Origin: Niabella sp.
GTDB lineage: Bacteria; Bacteroidota; Bacteroidia; Chitinophagales; Chitinophagaceae
Reading direction: 5' to 3'
NCBI GenBank assembly: GCA_017744715.1
Contig: JAGIAT010000008.1
Location: forward strand, 186,001-250,000
DNA: 64,000 nt
The notes under the pieces were generated by a model, which was given only the letters and a program-made list of their open reading frames with translations, made no database searches and was not told the DNA's origin. Below are positions 26,332 to 35,567 of this stretch, piece after piece. How positions within the stretch are numbered: position 1 is the first letter of the stretch; every line of letters begins with the position of its first letter. The translations under genes and the position numbers were made by a program.

Positions 26332-29300
26332 ATGGTTAATGACTGTTGCCGCTTTTATTTAAAGAAGGCGCGAAAATGTGGCTTACTTTTTTTATGTTTT
26401 CTTTTTCACAGCGCGGTATATCCGCAGGCAGATAATTATGTAATAAAACAGTATAATTCAGAAAACGGCTTACCTCAAAACAGTGTTAAGGCGATTCAAT
26501 TCGACCGGAGCGGATTTTGCTGGCTGGCTACTGAAGCCGGTGTTGTCCGGTTCGATAACAGTAATTTTAAGTCATATGGAAGTGATGTTGTAAAGGGGCT
26601 TAAAGGTGAAAGAATTGTGGCCATGATGGCCGATACTGCAGGGAATATATATGCGCAGACGCTGGACTTTCAAAACATCAAAATAGCCGGATCCACATCC
26701 CTGTATGCTTATTTGCCGGCGTTAGCTGGTACGGACAGCCTTAACTTTATGGCTACAGGATATATTACAAAAAGCCCCACATTCGATAGCCTGTGGCAGA
26801 CTATATATAGCACGGCAACGATTCCCCTTGTTAAAACGCCGGTAGGACTGAAAAACGGAGATATCTATTTTTTCCAGGGAGGTAACGCTTATTTTATTCA
26901 AAAAGACAATGTCAGGCGATTAAAGCGAAATGAAACGGAACCGGTTGGCCGGTTGATTCTGAATGACCGCTATTTCTTACAGGTATGGTCCGGCAACCGG
27001 ACGAGATGCTGGGATAATGGAGTGGAGCAGGCGGGGCCTATTCATGGAGCAATTGGTCGCAATAAACAGTTTCTTAACGGGAATTTTAAGACGTTGTGGT
27101 GCGAGCAGGGGGCCTTTATATATGCCGGGGGGGAACTTTATGAAGTCTTTTACAGGAACGGAGCTGTGGACAGCAAATGCGTTTTACGTAACCTGAACTT
27201 GGAAATACCACTTTGCATCGCCTACCGGCCAGACCTCAAGACTTATTTTATCGGCACCGGTACACAGGGCCTGTACACCATAAAAGTGGCGGATTTTATT
27301 TATCCTGCAATACCCAGGGAATCTGGCCCGGAAAACTACTATGCCATTGCAAAAACATTGGAAGATGATATTATTGTAAACAACGTGCGTGTGCGCCGGG
27401 ATAATACATCGTTGTATGTACCGTTGTATAATAGTGACAGCAGGGCAACCTATACCGATAGTGCAGACAGGGTTTATTATGAAAATGGCTACCTGTTATC
27501 CCGGTACAATTCCAGAACCGGAATCATAGACAGGGATATTTTTCAGGTTGATAACCGGCTGATGGCAATTGTACCGGGCGAGGAAGATGGCACCTTATTG
27601 TTATGCTCACATTCCTCTTTATACAAAATAACGGCGGAAGGAAAAATGATCTGGCAGAAAAAGTTTTCGCCGGGCATGGTGGCAACGGCACTGGTACCAT
27701 TAAAAAACGAAACGTACCTGCTGGCAACCGCTGCCGGGCTAAAGTGGTATGACCTAAAAAGTCATACAATCTCCCGGTCCATACTTGATTCCTTTTCTAT
27801 CCGGACCGTCTATCCGGATAAGCAAAACCGGTTATGGATCGGCACGGATGGTAAAGGTTCTTTTTTATATACAAACAATAAATTGTATCCGCTACCACCG
27901 GGTACCAGGAGGGCGTTTAGCTCCATCCATGCCTTTATAGAAGACGATAATGAAAACTTCTGGCTACCCACTAACAATGGGTTGTACAAAGTGCCGGTTC
28001 ATGCATTGGCCGATTTTGCAACCGGCAAAACAAATTCGGTTTTCTGGTTTACGTTTAATAAGGGAAATGGATTAAGAACGAATGAATTTAATGGTGGTGC
28101 AAATCCTAATTTTCAATGGTTAAAAGACGGCGCGCTGGTATTGCCGTCCATTGACGGATTGGTGAAATTTTATCCGAACCGGCTTGCAACGGATTTTCCC
28201 CGGGAAAAAATTTTTATTGATGAAATAAATATAGATGGCCGGCAGTTGTTTCCGGACAGCATCAATGGACCGATCCGGTTAAAACCCGTATTTCAGACCC
28301 TGCATATTAAAATAGCCTGTCCCTTTTTCGGAAATAAAGAGGGTCTGAAACTGGAATACAAAATTGGTTCGGGAGAGTGGATACAGGTACCTTCCTCCGG
28401 CATTGTTTCTATAAATACATTGCCGGCCGGTGATTATACATTAACATTCCGGAAAGCAGGCAGTAATGCGCATACACCTGATGGTAGTATTACAATGAAT
28501 ATTACCGTTGCTCCTTTTTTTTATAAAACGGGCTGGTTCTTTGCCGGTGTCGTGCTGCTGATTGTTGGCCTGGGATATGTAACTGCGAGAAGACGCCTGG
28601 CCAAGCTGGAAAAAGAGAAGTTGAAGATCGAAAAAATAGTAGAGCTCAGAACCGAAACATTGAGTACTACCGTACAACAGCTGGAGCATTCAGAATTGGC
28701 GTTAAAGAAGAGCAATGAAGTAAAGGAACAGATCATTTCAACGGTTTTACACGATATCCGGTCGCCGCTGTTTTCTTTGAAAATTACGGGTAAATCGTTG
28801 GTTAAAAACTGGAAGCACAGCAACGAGGATAATTTTAACCAGGTGATGAGCCTGAACCAGCTAATTGGAGAATTGAGCCGTTTCACCGACCAGTTCTTTT
28901 CCTGGGCGGTAAGTCAGCAGGAGCATTTTAACGTAAAAAAGACGCAGTTTCCATTGCAGCAGCTCTTTGGAGATATCGAGGCGTTGTTCAGGGAAATCTT
29001 ACAGACTAATAACAATAAATTTTCGATACATGAAACAGCGATTCAAGTCTGCACGGATAAAGATATATTAACACTGATTCTAAGGAACCTGGTAGATAAC
29101 GCCAATAAGAATACAGAAAACGGGATCATCAGTATAAAGGCTGCAATAATACCCGAAGGTTTGCAAATACAGGTATCGGATACCGGAAGGGGACTAAATG
29201 CTTTCCAAATTGAGAATTTTATGAATAGAGATAAAGCGGTAAAAAACGGCAGGATGGGGAGCGCTATTATTTTGGAAATGCTTGATAAAATTGATGGAAA

Positions 29301-29367
29301 CTTATCCGTGATCTCAGAACAAGGAAACGGCGCCATTTTTTCAATACGCTTAAGACAAACAGAATAA
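26332..29367 (+). CDS. Two-component propeller sensor histidine kinase
   Basis: This protein of about 1011 residues has a signal segment (CGLLFLCFLFHSAVY), a long periplasmic sensor of two-component propeller repeats (SENGLPQNSVKAIQFD, NRLWIGTDGKGSF, NFWLPTNNGLYKV), a Y_Y_Y domain ending near 730, one membrane helix (about 733-755), a coiled linker, and a cytoplasmic kinase core: His807 in VLHDIRSPLFSL, N box LILRNLVDNANKNT, G box VSDTGRGL. It lacks the receiver and AraC domains of the hybrid sensors usual in glycan loci. The frame is open to a TTG at 26275; the ATG at 26332 gives a better signal peptide. The ligand may be a glycan, by family analogy. Confidence 0.9.
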   Translation: MVNDCCRFYLKKARKCGLLFLCFLFHSAVYPQADNYVIKQYNSENGLPQNSVKAIQFDRSGFCWLATEAGVVRFDNSNFKSYGSDVVKGLKGERIVAMMADTAGNIYAQTLDFQNIKIAGSTSLYAYLPALAGTDSLNFMATGYITKSPTFDSLWQTIYSTATIPLVKTPVGLKNGDIYFFQGGNAYFIQKDNVRRLKRNETEPVGRLILNDRYFLQVWSGNRTRCWDNGVEQAGPIHGAIGRNKQFLNGNFKTLWCEQGAFIYAGGELYEVFYRNGAVDSKCVLRNLNLEIPLCIAYRPDLKTYFIGTGTQGLYTIKVADFIYPAIPRESGPENYYAIAKTLEDDIIVNNVRVRRDNTSLYVPLYNSDSRATYTDSADRVYYENGYLLSRYNSRTGIIDRDIFQVDNRLMAIVPGEEDGTLLLCSHSSLYKITAEGKMIWQKKFSPGMVATALVPLKNETYLLATAAGLKWYDLKSHTISRSILDSFSIRTVYPDKQNRLWIGTDGKGSFLYTNNKLYPLPPGTRRAFSSIHAFIEDDNENFWLPTNNGLYKVPVHALADFATGKTNSVFWFTFNKGNGLRTNEFNGGANPNFQWLKDGALVLPSIDGLVKFYPNRLATDFPREKIFIDEINIDGRQLFPDSINGPIRLKPVFQTLHIKIACPFFGNKEGLKLEYKIGSGEWIQVPSSGIVSINTLPAGDYTLTFRKAGSNAHTPDGSITMNITVAPFFYKTGWFFAGVVLLIVGLGYVTARRRLAKLEKEKLKIEKIVELRTETLSTTVQQLEHSELALKKSNEVKEQIISTVLHDIRSPLFSLKITGKSLVKNWKHSNEDNFNQVMSLNQLIGELSRFTDQFFSWAVSQQEHFNVKKTQFPLQQLFGDIEALFREILQTNNNKFSIHETAIQVCTDKDILTLILRNLVDNANKNTENGIISIKAAIIPEGLQIQVSDTGRGLNAFQIENFMNRDKAVKNGRMGSAIILEMLDKIDGNLSVISEQGNGAIFSIRLRQTE

Positions 29368-29611
29368 ACAATGTGGCCGGATATTAGCTTAACAGGACCG
29401 TCTGTTAATGCTTTTCAGCCGGCAGTTCGTTTGAATAGGCCCGTATGATCGTTGCTCCGTTTCAGTTTTTATATTGAATAGCAGGAAACCTGATCGCCGG
29501 GGAGAAGTAGTGTTGCGTTGGTATTAAATCGGTTGCTTCTACATACTTGCGGGAAATGGATACCGGCCTGTAGCAGGAAATATTAGTGCAGACAGTTCCT
29601 TCGTTATCCAG

Positions 29612-29812
29612 CTACCGCCCCGAGTCATTCGGAGCACCTTCCCAGGTACTGGTGTCGTGGGCATCGTGTTGCTGTATGCCGGGTGTTGTGGTGCTGCTAT
29701 CCGGCGTTGTAACCGTTCCGTTCAGGCTGTCCGTTTCCCTGGGGGCTTCATTTGATGGAGTATTACAACTTCCCCACAGGATTGCCGCTGTCATAATGAT
29801 AAGGATCTTCAT
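29612..29812 (-). CDS. Small lipoprotein (66 residues)
   Basis: From the ATG at 29812 the product has a short signal (MKILIIMTAAILWGSC) with Cys16 as lipidation site, followed by a low-complexity mature part rich in Thr, Ser, Asp, Asn, Pro and His (TVTTPDSSTTTPG). Small lipoproteins with Asp/Thr-rich tails are frequent in this group and have no known function. The frame continues nine codons upstream to another ATG, which would bury the signal behind KYLKTFF; the shorter form is preferred. The next minus-strand gene upstream is DUF72, 57 bp away. Confidence 0.7.
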   Translation of the reverse strand: MKILIIMTAAILWGSCNTPSNEAPRETDSLNGTVTTPDSSTTTPGIQQHDAHDTSTWEGAPNDSGR

Positions 29813-29869
29813 AAAAAATGTTTTAAGGTATTTCAACAATCAGCCAAATACCATACCGGGAAATTTACT

Positions 29870-30589
29870 TCAGCGATGCGGGGAAGCCGCCTGTTGTTTT
29901 AAAAAGTAAGCATTGGTGTACCCGCTTTCAAACATGGTATTGTTGAAATAAATAAACGCATTTTTCTTTATTTGCAGCTCCTGCAGCAGGCGGGTTAATT
30001 CTTTTTCAGAATAGGGTGATTTAAACAGTTCAGGAACCCCATGCATGCGCCGGTATAAAAAATCGCCGGTGATGATGTTGTCATCGGGAAGGCCGGGGTA
30101 ACTGACGCTGCAGAAATTGATACGATGTTTTGTAAGGAGATCAAACACTTCGGACTGCCACCAGGAAACGTGCCGGAATTCAATGACATTCCGTTTGTCG
30201 GGCGATAAATATTCAATAACATCCGCTAACCGCGCTTCTGAAAAAGCATACGAAGGCGGCATCTGGTAAAGGATGCAGCTTAATTTTTGTTCCAGCCCTT
30301 CCTGTACAATATCCGTAAACTCCTGTATTTTGTCCTTAACACCCGCCAGCCGCCTGGTATGGGTAAGGATTTTATGCGCTTTCACAGAAAAGCGAAAATC
30401 AGCAGGCGTCCGGCTCGCGGATTTTTTTAGGGGCTCAACGGCCGGAAACCTGTAGAAGGTATTGTTCAGCTCAAGCGTATTAAATTGCGTGGCATAATAC
30501 TCCAGCCATCCGGACGCCGGTAATTTATCCGGATAAAACCTGCCTTTCCAATAAGAATAGCTGTAGCCCGATGTGCCAATATAGAGCAT
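29870..30589 (-). CDS. DUF72 domain-containing protein (YecE-like)
   Basis: This 239-residue protein is a full-length member of DUF72, a TIM-barrel family of unknown reaction. Typical blocks are LYIGTSGYSYSYWKGRFYP at residues 2-20, FNTLELNNTFYRFP near 36, FRFSVKAHKILTHTRRL near 66, CILYQMPPSY near 102, VIEFRHVSWW near 133, and the terminal YIYFNNT-like segment (AFIYFNNTMFESG) near 215. It is cytoplasmic. Possible endonuclease-like or sugar-related roles have been suggested for the family but not settled. It ends 57 bp from the small lipoprotein gene, on the same strand. Confidence 0.9.
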   Translation of the reverse strand: MLYIGTSGYSYSYWKGRFYPDKLPASGWLEYYATQFNTLELNNTFYRFPAVEPLKKSASRTPADFRFSVKAHKILTHTRRLAGVKDKIQEFTDIVQEGLEQKLSCILYQMPPSYAFSEARLADVIEYLSPDKRNVIEFRHVSWWQSEVFDLLTKHRINFCSVSYPGLPDDNIITGDFLYRRMHGVPELFKSPYSEKELTRLLQELQIKKNAFIYFNNTMFESGYTNAYFLKQQAASPHR

Positions 30590-30695
30590 CGTTACAGGAT
30601 TCTATGATGACCGGATCCAGTACGAACAATGGGACCAAGTACTAAAACGCCGGTTTGAAAAATTGATTTACAATCTGCCGTATGCATTAAAGGGA

Positions 30696-30860
30696 TCATG
30701 GGGAACTTCTTTTTCCCATAAAAAAGGATAGTACAAATAGTATCAGGAAAATAACGAATAATACTTTGGCAATACCTGCAAATGCAGTGGCAACTCCCGT
30801 AAAGCCTAATACGGCAGCAATAACTGCAATAATTAAAAATGTAATGGTCCAACGTAACAT
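30696..30860 (-). CDS. DUF1328 family small membrane protein (54 residues)
   Basis: The minus strand from ATG at 30860 to a TGA at 30696 encodes 54 residues with two membrane helices: WTITFLIIAVIAAVLGFTG and, after an ATAFAGIAKV linker, LFVIFLILFVLSFFMG. This is the YtjA/DUF1328 pattern (a very short inner-membrane protein, about 50-60 residues, often seen near stress genes). The larger minus-strand open frame over the same bases is a shadow in another frame. Its function is unknown; stress-linked expression has been reported for some members. Promoter not identified. Confidence 0.85.
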   Translation of the reverse strand: MLRWTITFLIIAVIAAVLGFTGVATAFAGIAKVLFVIFLILFVLSFFMGKRSSP

Positions 30861-31194
30861 AAAAAATGTGTTTTAAATAAGAAAATATGCTATATAGAAG
30901 ACGCTGATAACAAATCCGTTTTATTAAAAGACAAGAACGATGCCAGGGTGAATACTTATTTTAATCTTCCGTATGGCATCCTGGCAAGTTAGCTCGTACC
31001 ACATTCGGTTGATCATATACAATGGGGTAGCGCGTGATATAGGGATTGATTTTGCTGATGGGGAATTTTTGACGCAATGGGGAATAACGGCAACACGACA
31101 CCAATCCTTTTAGCGTATTATGCGGCTGCGGTATAGCATGGCTTTTTCCGCCCGGAACGCCGGTACAACCGTTACCCGGAAGGGTGCTGTAAAG
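30861..31194. other. Intergenic region, nothing recognised
   Basis: These 334 bp lie between the beta-barrel gene's stop and the DUF1328 start (both minus strand). I see no gene, no clean terminator hairpin and no repeat shared with other parts of the window. Confidence 0.5.
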
Positions 31195-34134
31195 CTACTT
31201 TAACCGGATATTTGACGGCTGTTTAGCCCTGCCGCCAAATTGCTTTGGGAAATAGGATAGTGTAAGCTGGAAGTAGCGCTGCAGCCCTTGCGATACGGAA
31301 GTGGTAGTGACGTTGCCGTTTGAATAGCTGTTCACCGCCTGATTTTGGCGCAGGATATTGAACACGGAAACCCGGGTTTCAAACATTTTTTTCTTTTTGG
31401 GAAAGGAATAGCCGGCATAGGCATCCCAATTGATATTCTGAATGGGCTGCCGGTTTACCGAAATGTTTTTACTGTAACGGAAACTATTGCCGAGTATGAA
31501 ATTTTTGGGCACCTTCAACGTGGCCCTCGCTGTAGTGTTATACGATTGTGTTTTTGTGGGGGTATAGGCGCTGCGTCCGCCGGACTGCTCGGCATTGGTG
31601 CCTGAAACAGATTGCTGTACCGCTACCTCAATAATCCCGGGTGCATTAAAGGATACGGCAAAGTAATGATTCCGCCGGTCATTCCTGTAGGTTAACAGAT
31701 CGCCGTCAATATACTGCGGGCCCTGCGAACTTCCCCAGTTTCCACTGTAGTTGAACTGGTAAATATTCTTGCGCAGGGGATAGGATACATTCATACTTAT
31801 CCCGCTGTTAAAAGAATTATTGTTGCCGGAGCCGGTGGCATAATAAATGTTGCCGGTGGTATATCCTCCGTTGGTGTTTACCTGGAAGGTTGCTTTTTTA
31901 AACGTTAGTGATAAACCCGCATTTAAACCCGCATTAAACGTTTGGGTGCCGGGCGTATTTATAAAATAAGTAGTACTGCCACCGTTACCATCGTAGATCG
32001 TGCTGTCCGATATACCATTCCGTTCCTTATTATACCCCATATTAAACGCTGTGTTGTAGGAAAACCTGGTTTCAAAACCACTGTTCTTATTGTACGAAAA
32101 ATTGAAGTTGTAGGCATTATTGAACCGCGACTTTAAATCAGGATTACCTACCGTCATATGATACCGGTTGGCCGCACTATCCTGGATGGGATATAACTGG
32201 TCGATAGTAGGAGCTGTGGCCGTGCTGCTGTGCGTCAGGTTCATATTGATATCGGCCCCCTGCGTTTTTGAATAATTATAAGAGATGCCGGATGTTGGCG
32301 TAAAAAAGTTGTATACGAATGTCCGGTTGCGATAGCTGAGGGTAGAAACATTTTTTTGATACAGTATCTGGTTTTGCAGATTGGTGCTGATGCGTATGGT
32401 TTGCCGGAAACGGTCGGTAATTGTTTTTGAAAAAGTTTTTTCCAGTTGCAGCCCGGTCCTGTTATTAATATTGGAGGTACTGCTGATATTTGAAAGGCCT
32501 GGATTCCGGTTATACAAATGGGTTAGCGTATCCCGGTCGCTTACCAATGCGTTGATTTCCGCGCCTGAATATTGGATATGATTGTTCAGTCCCATATTGA
32601 TATTCCAGAAATTATGATCTTTTAACAGTAATTGCCGCAAACCGCCGTAATTCAATCCCAGGCTGCCGTTCAGGTTTGAATTTCGGGTAACGTATTTCCT
32701 GTCGTAGAGATCGGTATAAATGCTGTCTGTAAGTGCTTCAAAGCGGCTGTAGGTATTGCTGTTGCTGATCGTGCTTCCGTAACTGACAGAATAAGTGGCT
32801 GAAAAATCTTTTGCATCCGGCTCTTCATTCACTGAAGTGTTGCTATAGTTTCCATTGAGGTTGAAATCGCTTCCGGTGCTCTCCGTTTTTGAGATATTGG
32901 CTGAGCGGCTTGCCAGCGTGGAGTCGTTCCGGTAAGATGTTACATTTTCTTCAGATGCGGAACTGGAGTTCGTGCGGCGATAGGAAATATTGGTTGAAAA
33001 AGACTGTTCCTTTTTCCTGACGTTATATTCTCCCCTGAGCAATTGAGATAATAAGCGCGACATATTATAGCCGTTGCTGACGTCGGTAAACCGGGTGTCC
33101 CCCAGCGTTCTCACGGTAGTACGGTTATTAATTGAGCCGTTCCGGTTGCCGGATATATAATACTGCCCGTTGAACGATTTTTCATTAAAGAAGTCGCTGG
33201 CTTCATTGAAGTTTTTTCGTAAAGAGATGCCCGATGTCCAGTTGTTTTGAATGTTCAGGTCTTTATTTTGCGTTACCGGTTCAATTTCACCCAGTGCTTT
33301 TTTAATCGTGTTTACATTTGCATTCAGGCCCAGATTTGTTTTTTTGTTATAAAGCTGCATGGAGGTATTGCCACCATAACTTTTATTGGTTCCGGTGCTG
33401 GCTGTAACAGTGCCGAAATAACCTTTTCGCTTATTGGGTTTCAGCTTTATATTCATCACAACCGTCGTGTCTTTCTGAATATCTTCTATTTTCTGCTTAT
33501 AAAGATCGCGCTCCTGGTATACCTGTATTTTTTCAATGGCATGTTTAGGGAGGTTCTTGAGTGCCATATTGAAGCTGCCGTCAAAAAATGGCCGGCCATC
33601 GACATATATTTTTTTTACCCGTTTCCCGTTCACTGTAATGGAGCTGTCCTGCCATTGCGCTACACCGGGTGTTCGTAACAAAACTTCTTCGGCAACTTCT
33701 GTGGAATCCAGCCGGATACCTGCGGGATTAATTTCCAGGGTGTCTCCATTGACGGTTACGGGGGCTACGGTTTTTACAGTTACCTCCTCCAATACCTGCC
33801 CGGTATCGCTGACCAGGTTTATTTTGTTGAATGTAAAGGTACTTGTTGCGGAGTCCAGGTAAAGATCTTTTATAAACGGCACAAAGCCTGTATGACTTAC
33901 GGAAATATAAAGCGGCGTTTTCAGCGGCAGTGCTTTTAGTTCAAAAAATCCCAGCGCGCCGGTTACCTGGTAATCGATAGCGGCTGAATCTGATTTTTTA
34001 AAAACAGTGACTGTTGCTGAGGGAAGTGCGCTGCTGTCTATGGAGCTAAGCACCGTGCCTTTAATGATGCCTTTGTTTTGAGCAAAAGATACCAGCTGGA
34101 AAAAGAGTAATATGATCAACAACAGTTGTTTCAT
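31195..34134 (-). CDS. Outer membrane beta-barrel protein (OMP_b-brl_3, carboxypeptidase-regulatory-like N domain)
   Basis: This 979-residue protein has a signal peptide (MKQLLLIILLFFQLVSFAQ), then a carboxypeptidase D regulatory-like domain (KGIIKGTVLSSIDSSALPSA, SATVTVFKKSD) to about residue 100, a plug-like domain (DSTEVAEEVLLRTPGVAQW, VNGKRVKKIYVDGRPFF), and a long beta-barrel ending in a typical aromatic strand. It matches TonB-dependent-receptor-like barrels with the OMP_b-brl_3 signature; no clear TonB box was seen. The frame is open 31 codons further, running back into the upstream gene; the ATG at 34134 is chosen and lies 7 bp after that gene's stop, so the two form an operon. Cargo unknown. 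Confidence 0.85.
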   Translation of the reverse strand: MKQLLLIILLFFQLVSFAQNKGIIKGTVLSSIDSSALPSATVTVFKKSDSAAIDYQVTGALGFFELKALPLKTPLYISVSHTGFVPFIKDLYLDSATSTFTFNKINLVSDTGQVLEEVTVKTVAPVTVNGDTLEINPAGIRLDSTEVAEEVLLRTPGVAQWQDSSITVNGKRVKKIYVDGRPFFDGSFNMALKNLPKHAIEKIQVYQERDLYKQKIEDIQKDTTVVMNIKLKPNKRKGYFGTVTASTGTNKSYGGNTSMQLYNKKTNLGLNANVNTIKKALGEIEPVTQNKDLNIQNNWTSGISLRKNFNEASDFFNEKSFNGQYYISGNRNGSINNRTTVRTLGDTRFTDVSNGYNMSRLLSQLLRGEYNVRKKEQSFSTNISYRRTNSSSASEENVTSYRNDSTLASRSANISKTESTGSDFNLNGNYSNTSVNEEPDAKDFSATYSVSYGSTISNSNTYSRFEALTDSIYTDLYDRKYVTRNSNLNGSLGLNYGGLRQLLLKDHNFWNINMGLNNHIQYSGAEINALVSDRDTLTHLYNRNPGLSNISSTSNINNRTGLQLEKTFSKTITDRFRQTIRISTNLQNQILYQKNVSTLSYRNRTFVYNFFTPTSGISYNYSKTQGADINMNLTHSSTATAPTIDQLYPIQDSAANRYHMTVGNPDLKSRFNNAYNFNFSYNKNSGFETRFSYNTAFNMGYNKERNGISDSTIYDGNGGSTTYFINTPGTQTFNAGLNAGLSLTFKKATFQVNTNGGYTTGNIYYATGSGNNNSFNSGISMNVSYPLRKNIYQFNYSGNWGSSQGPQYIDGDLLTYRNDRRNHYFAVSFNAPGIIEVAVQQSVSGTNAEQSGGRSAYTPTKTQSYNTTARATLKVPKNFILGNSFRYSKNISVNRQPIQNINWDAYAGYSFPKKKKMFETRVSVFNILRQNQAVNSYSNGNVTTTSVSQGLQRYFQLTLSYFPKQFGGRAKQPSNIRLK

Positions 34135-34141
34135 GCATGCA

Positions 34142-35425
34142 TTAATCTTCCTTGGTTTTAAGACGAAGAATAACGGGGTTGTTCTCCGGTTTGCCGGTAT
34201 CGTAAAAACGGGAGAGGCTTTTTTCATAGTGCAGCCTTGTTGATCCGGCGCTTTTTTTCAGATTAAAAAGAGCTCTGGGAGAAAGCCCCTGGTAAATGTT
34301 TTTTTCATCAAACGCCAGTACCGGCCCCTGAAGAGGAAACGGATAACAGCTACTGTCTGCCTTTAATTTATTCCGGTTGTAAAGCATTTGTTCCTTTTTG
34401 TCAAACACATAGTAGTTGTAATAGCCCATTGCTTGCCGTACGTTAAAAAAAAGGAACCGCTTCTGGTCGATGAAATTATTGACCGTATTCGTATTGCTCA
34501 GGAAAAGATTGTCTTTCCGGCCGGATCTTGCGGAAGTGATCGTAATACCGCTTATGGTAATGCGGTCAGCAGCTGTAAATGAAAAAGCCTCTGGCGTGGC
34601 CGAAGCATGCTCCGTTTTCGGGCCTGTGATTTGATACGCCTCTGTAAGCGAACCCGGTGTAAGCCGGTAAATACAGGGTTGAGCGGGACGTGAAATGAAA
34701 AATACAGAATCATTTAAGGTTGGAAAGAAACTGCATTGATAGGCCGCCGGTCCATAAAATACGGAATCGGTCTTTGTATGGTAAGGGAAAAACTGTTGTG
34801 TAATATTGCCGTTGTTCATCATCTTTAATGCATAATCCTGCGTGCCGGTATTTTTTCCATCGGATCGGATAAAGCTAAAGGCGAACCTGCCGGTACCTAA
34901 AGCAACCGGGTTGGTCAGCAGGTACGTTGACGGCGGTAATGTTTCTGTATACAAAGAATCCAGGCTGTTAAGATAAAGCCGTGTGGCCATTACACGGGTT
35001 GATAACAGTGCCCCCGGGCCTTTTGCTAAAAAGCCTTGCAGCCTTGCTGCTGTAAGCGTGTAGTTCCTGTTTTGACTAAAGATAAGTAATGCATGATGGT
35101 CGTTGTCCGGCTGAATAAAGTTGATCCGGTAACGGTTGGGTTTGTTCTTATATTTTATTATAAATTTCCCCTGGCGGTTGAAGAAAAGAACGGCATCGGT
35201 ATCTGTATCCAGGATGATGAAGTACTGGTTGGTGACCACCAACTGGCTGATGATTCCAAAAGTTGATTGTCGGGTTGTTTCCAGGGGAATGATCTCGGTT
35301 TCCTCAAAGATGCAGGAGAGCGTGGTGTCTTTTGCTGTAGCCGGATCTAATAATACCGGTGGACGCTGGGCCAACGCCATATGCCCGATTCCTATCAGCA
35401 AACTCAAAAGCATTCGTTTTTTCAT
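34142..35425 (-). CDS. 6-bladed beta-propeller type secreted protein
   Basis: This protein of about 427 residues has a signal peptide (MKKRMLLSLLIGIGHMALA) and a mature part with the pattern of 6-bladed beta-propeller proteins of Bacteroidota: ETEIIPLETTRQSTFGII near 40, then NQYFIILDTDTDAVLFFNRQGKF, the strand-turn repeat that starts each blade. The family is of unknown function and usually sits next to outer-membrane genes. ATGs at 35431 and 35425 and a TTG at 35446 are possible starts; 35425 gives the tidiest signal. It is the first gene of a two-gene unit with the beta-barrel gene. No Cys lipobox, so it is periplasmic or secreted. Confidence 0.75.
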   Translation of the reverse strand: MKKRMLLSLLIGIGHMALAQRPPVLLDPATAKDTTLSCIFEETEIIPLETTRQSTFGIISQLVVTNQYFIILDTDTDAVLFFNRQGKFIIKYKNKPNRYRINFIQPDNDHHALLIFSQNRNYTLTAARLQGFLAKGPGALLSTRVMATRLYLNSLDSLYTETLPPSTYLLTNPVALGTGRFAFSFIRSDGKNTGTQDYALKMMNNGNITQQFFPYHTKTDSVFYGPAAYQCSFFPTLNDSVFFISRPAQPCIYRLTPGSLTEAYQITGPKTEHASATPEAFSFTAADRITISGITITSARSGRKDNLFLSNTNTVNNFIDQKRFLFFNVRQAMGYYNYYVFDKKEQMLYNRNKLKADSSCYPFPLQGPVLAFDEKNIYQGLSPRALFNLKKSAGSTRLHYEKSLSRFYDTGKPENNPVILRLKTKED

Positions 35426-35567
35426 ACCCATATGCGTGTTAGTCAATGCACCAAATGTACGTGCGCAAAAGCAGTTGAGGCCTTTTTTTTGTATAGGAAT
35501 TTGTTAATTCTGCAGATGATGTTGCAGAAACGCTTTACATTACTCAAAAGAGCCATTAGATTCAGGC

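Noticed and set aside
30592..30852. 86-codon minus-strand frame
   Set aside because: Its product is Cys/Tyr-rich and improbable, and it overlaps the DUF1328 gene in another frame, which has a clear two-helix pattern.
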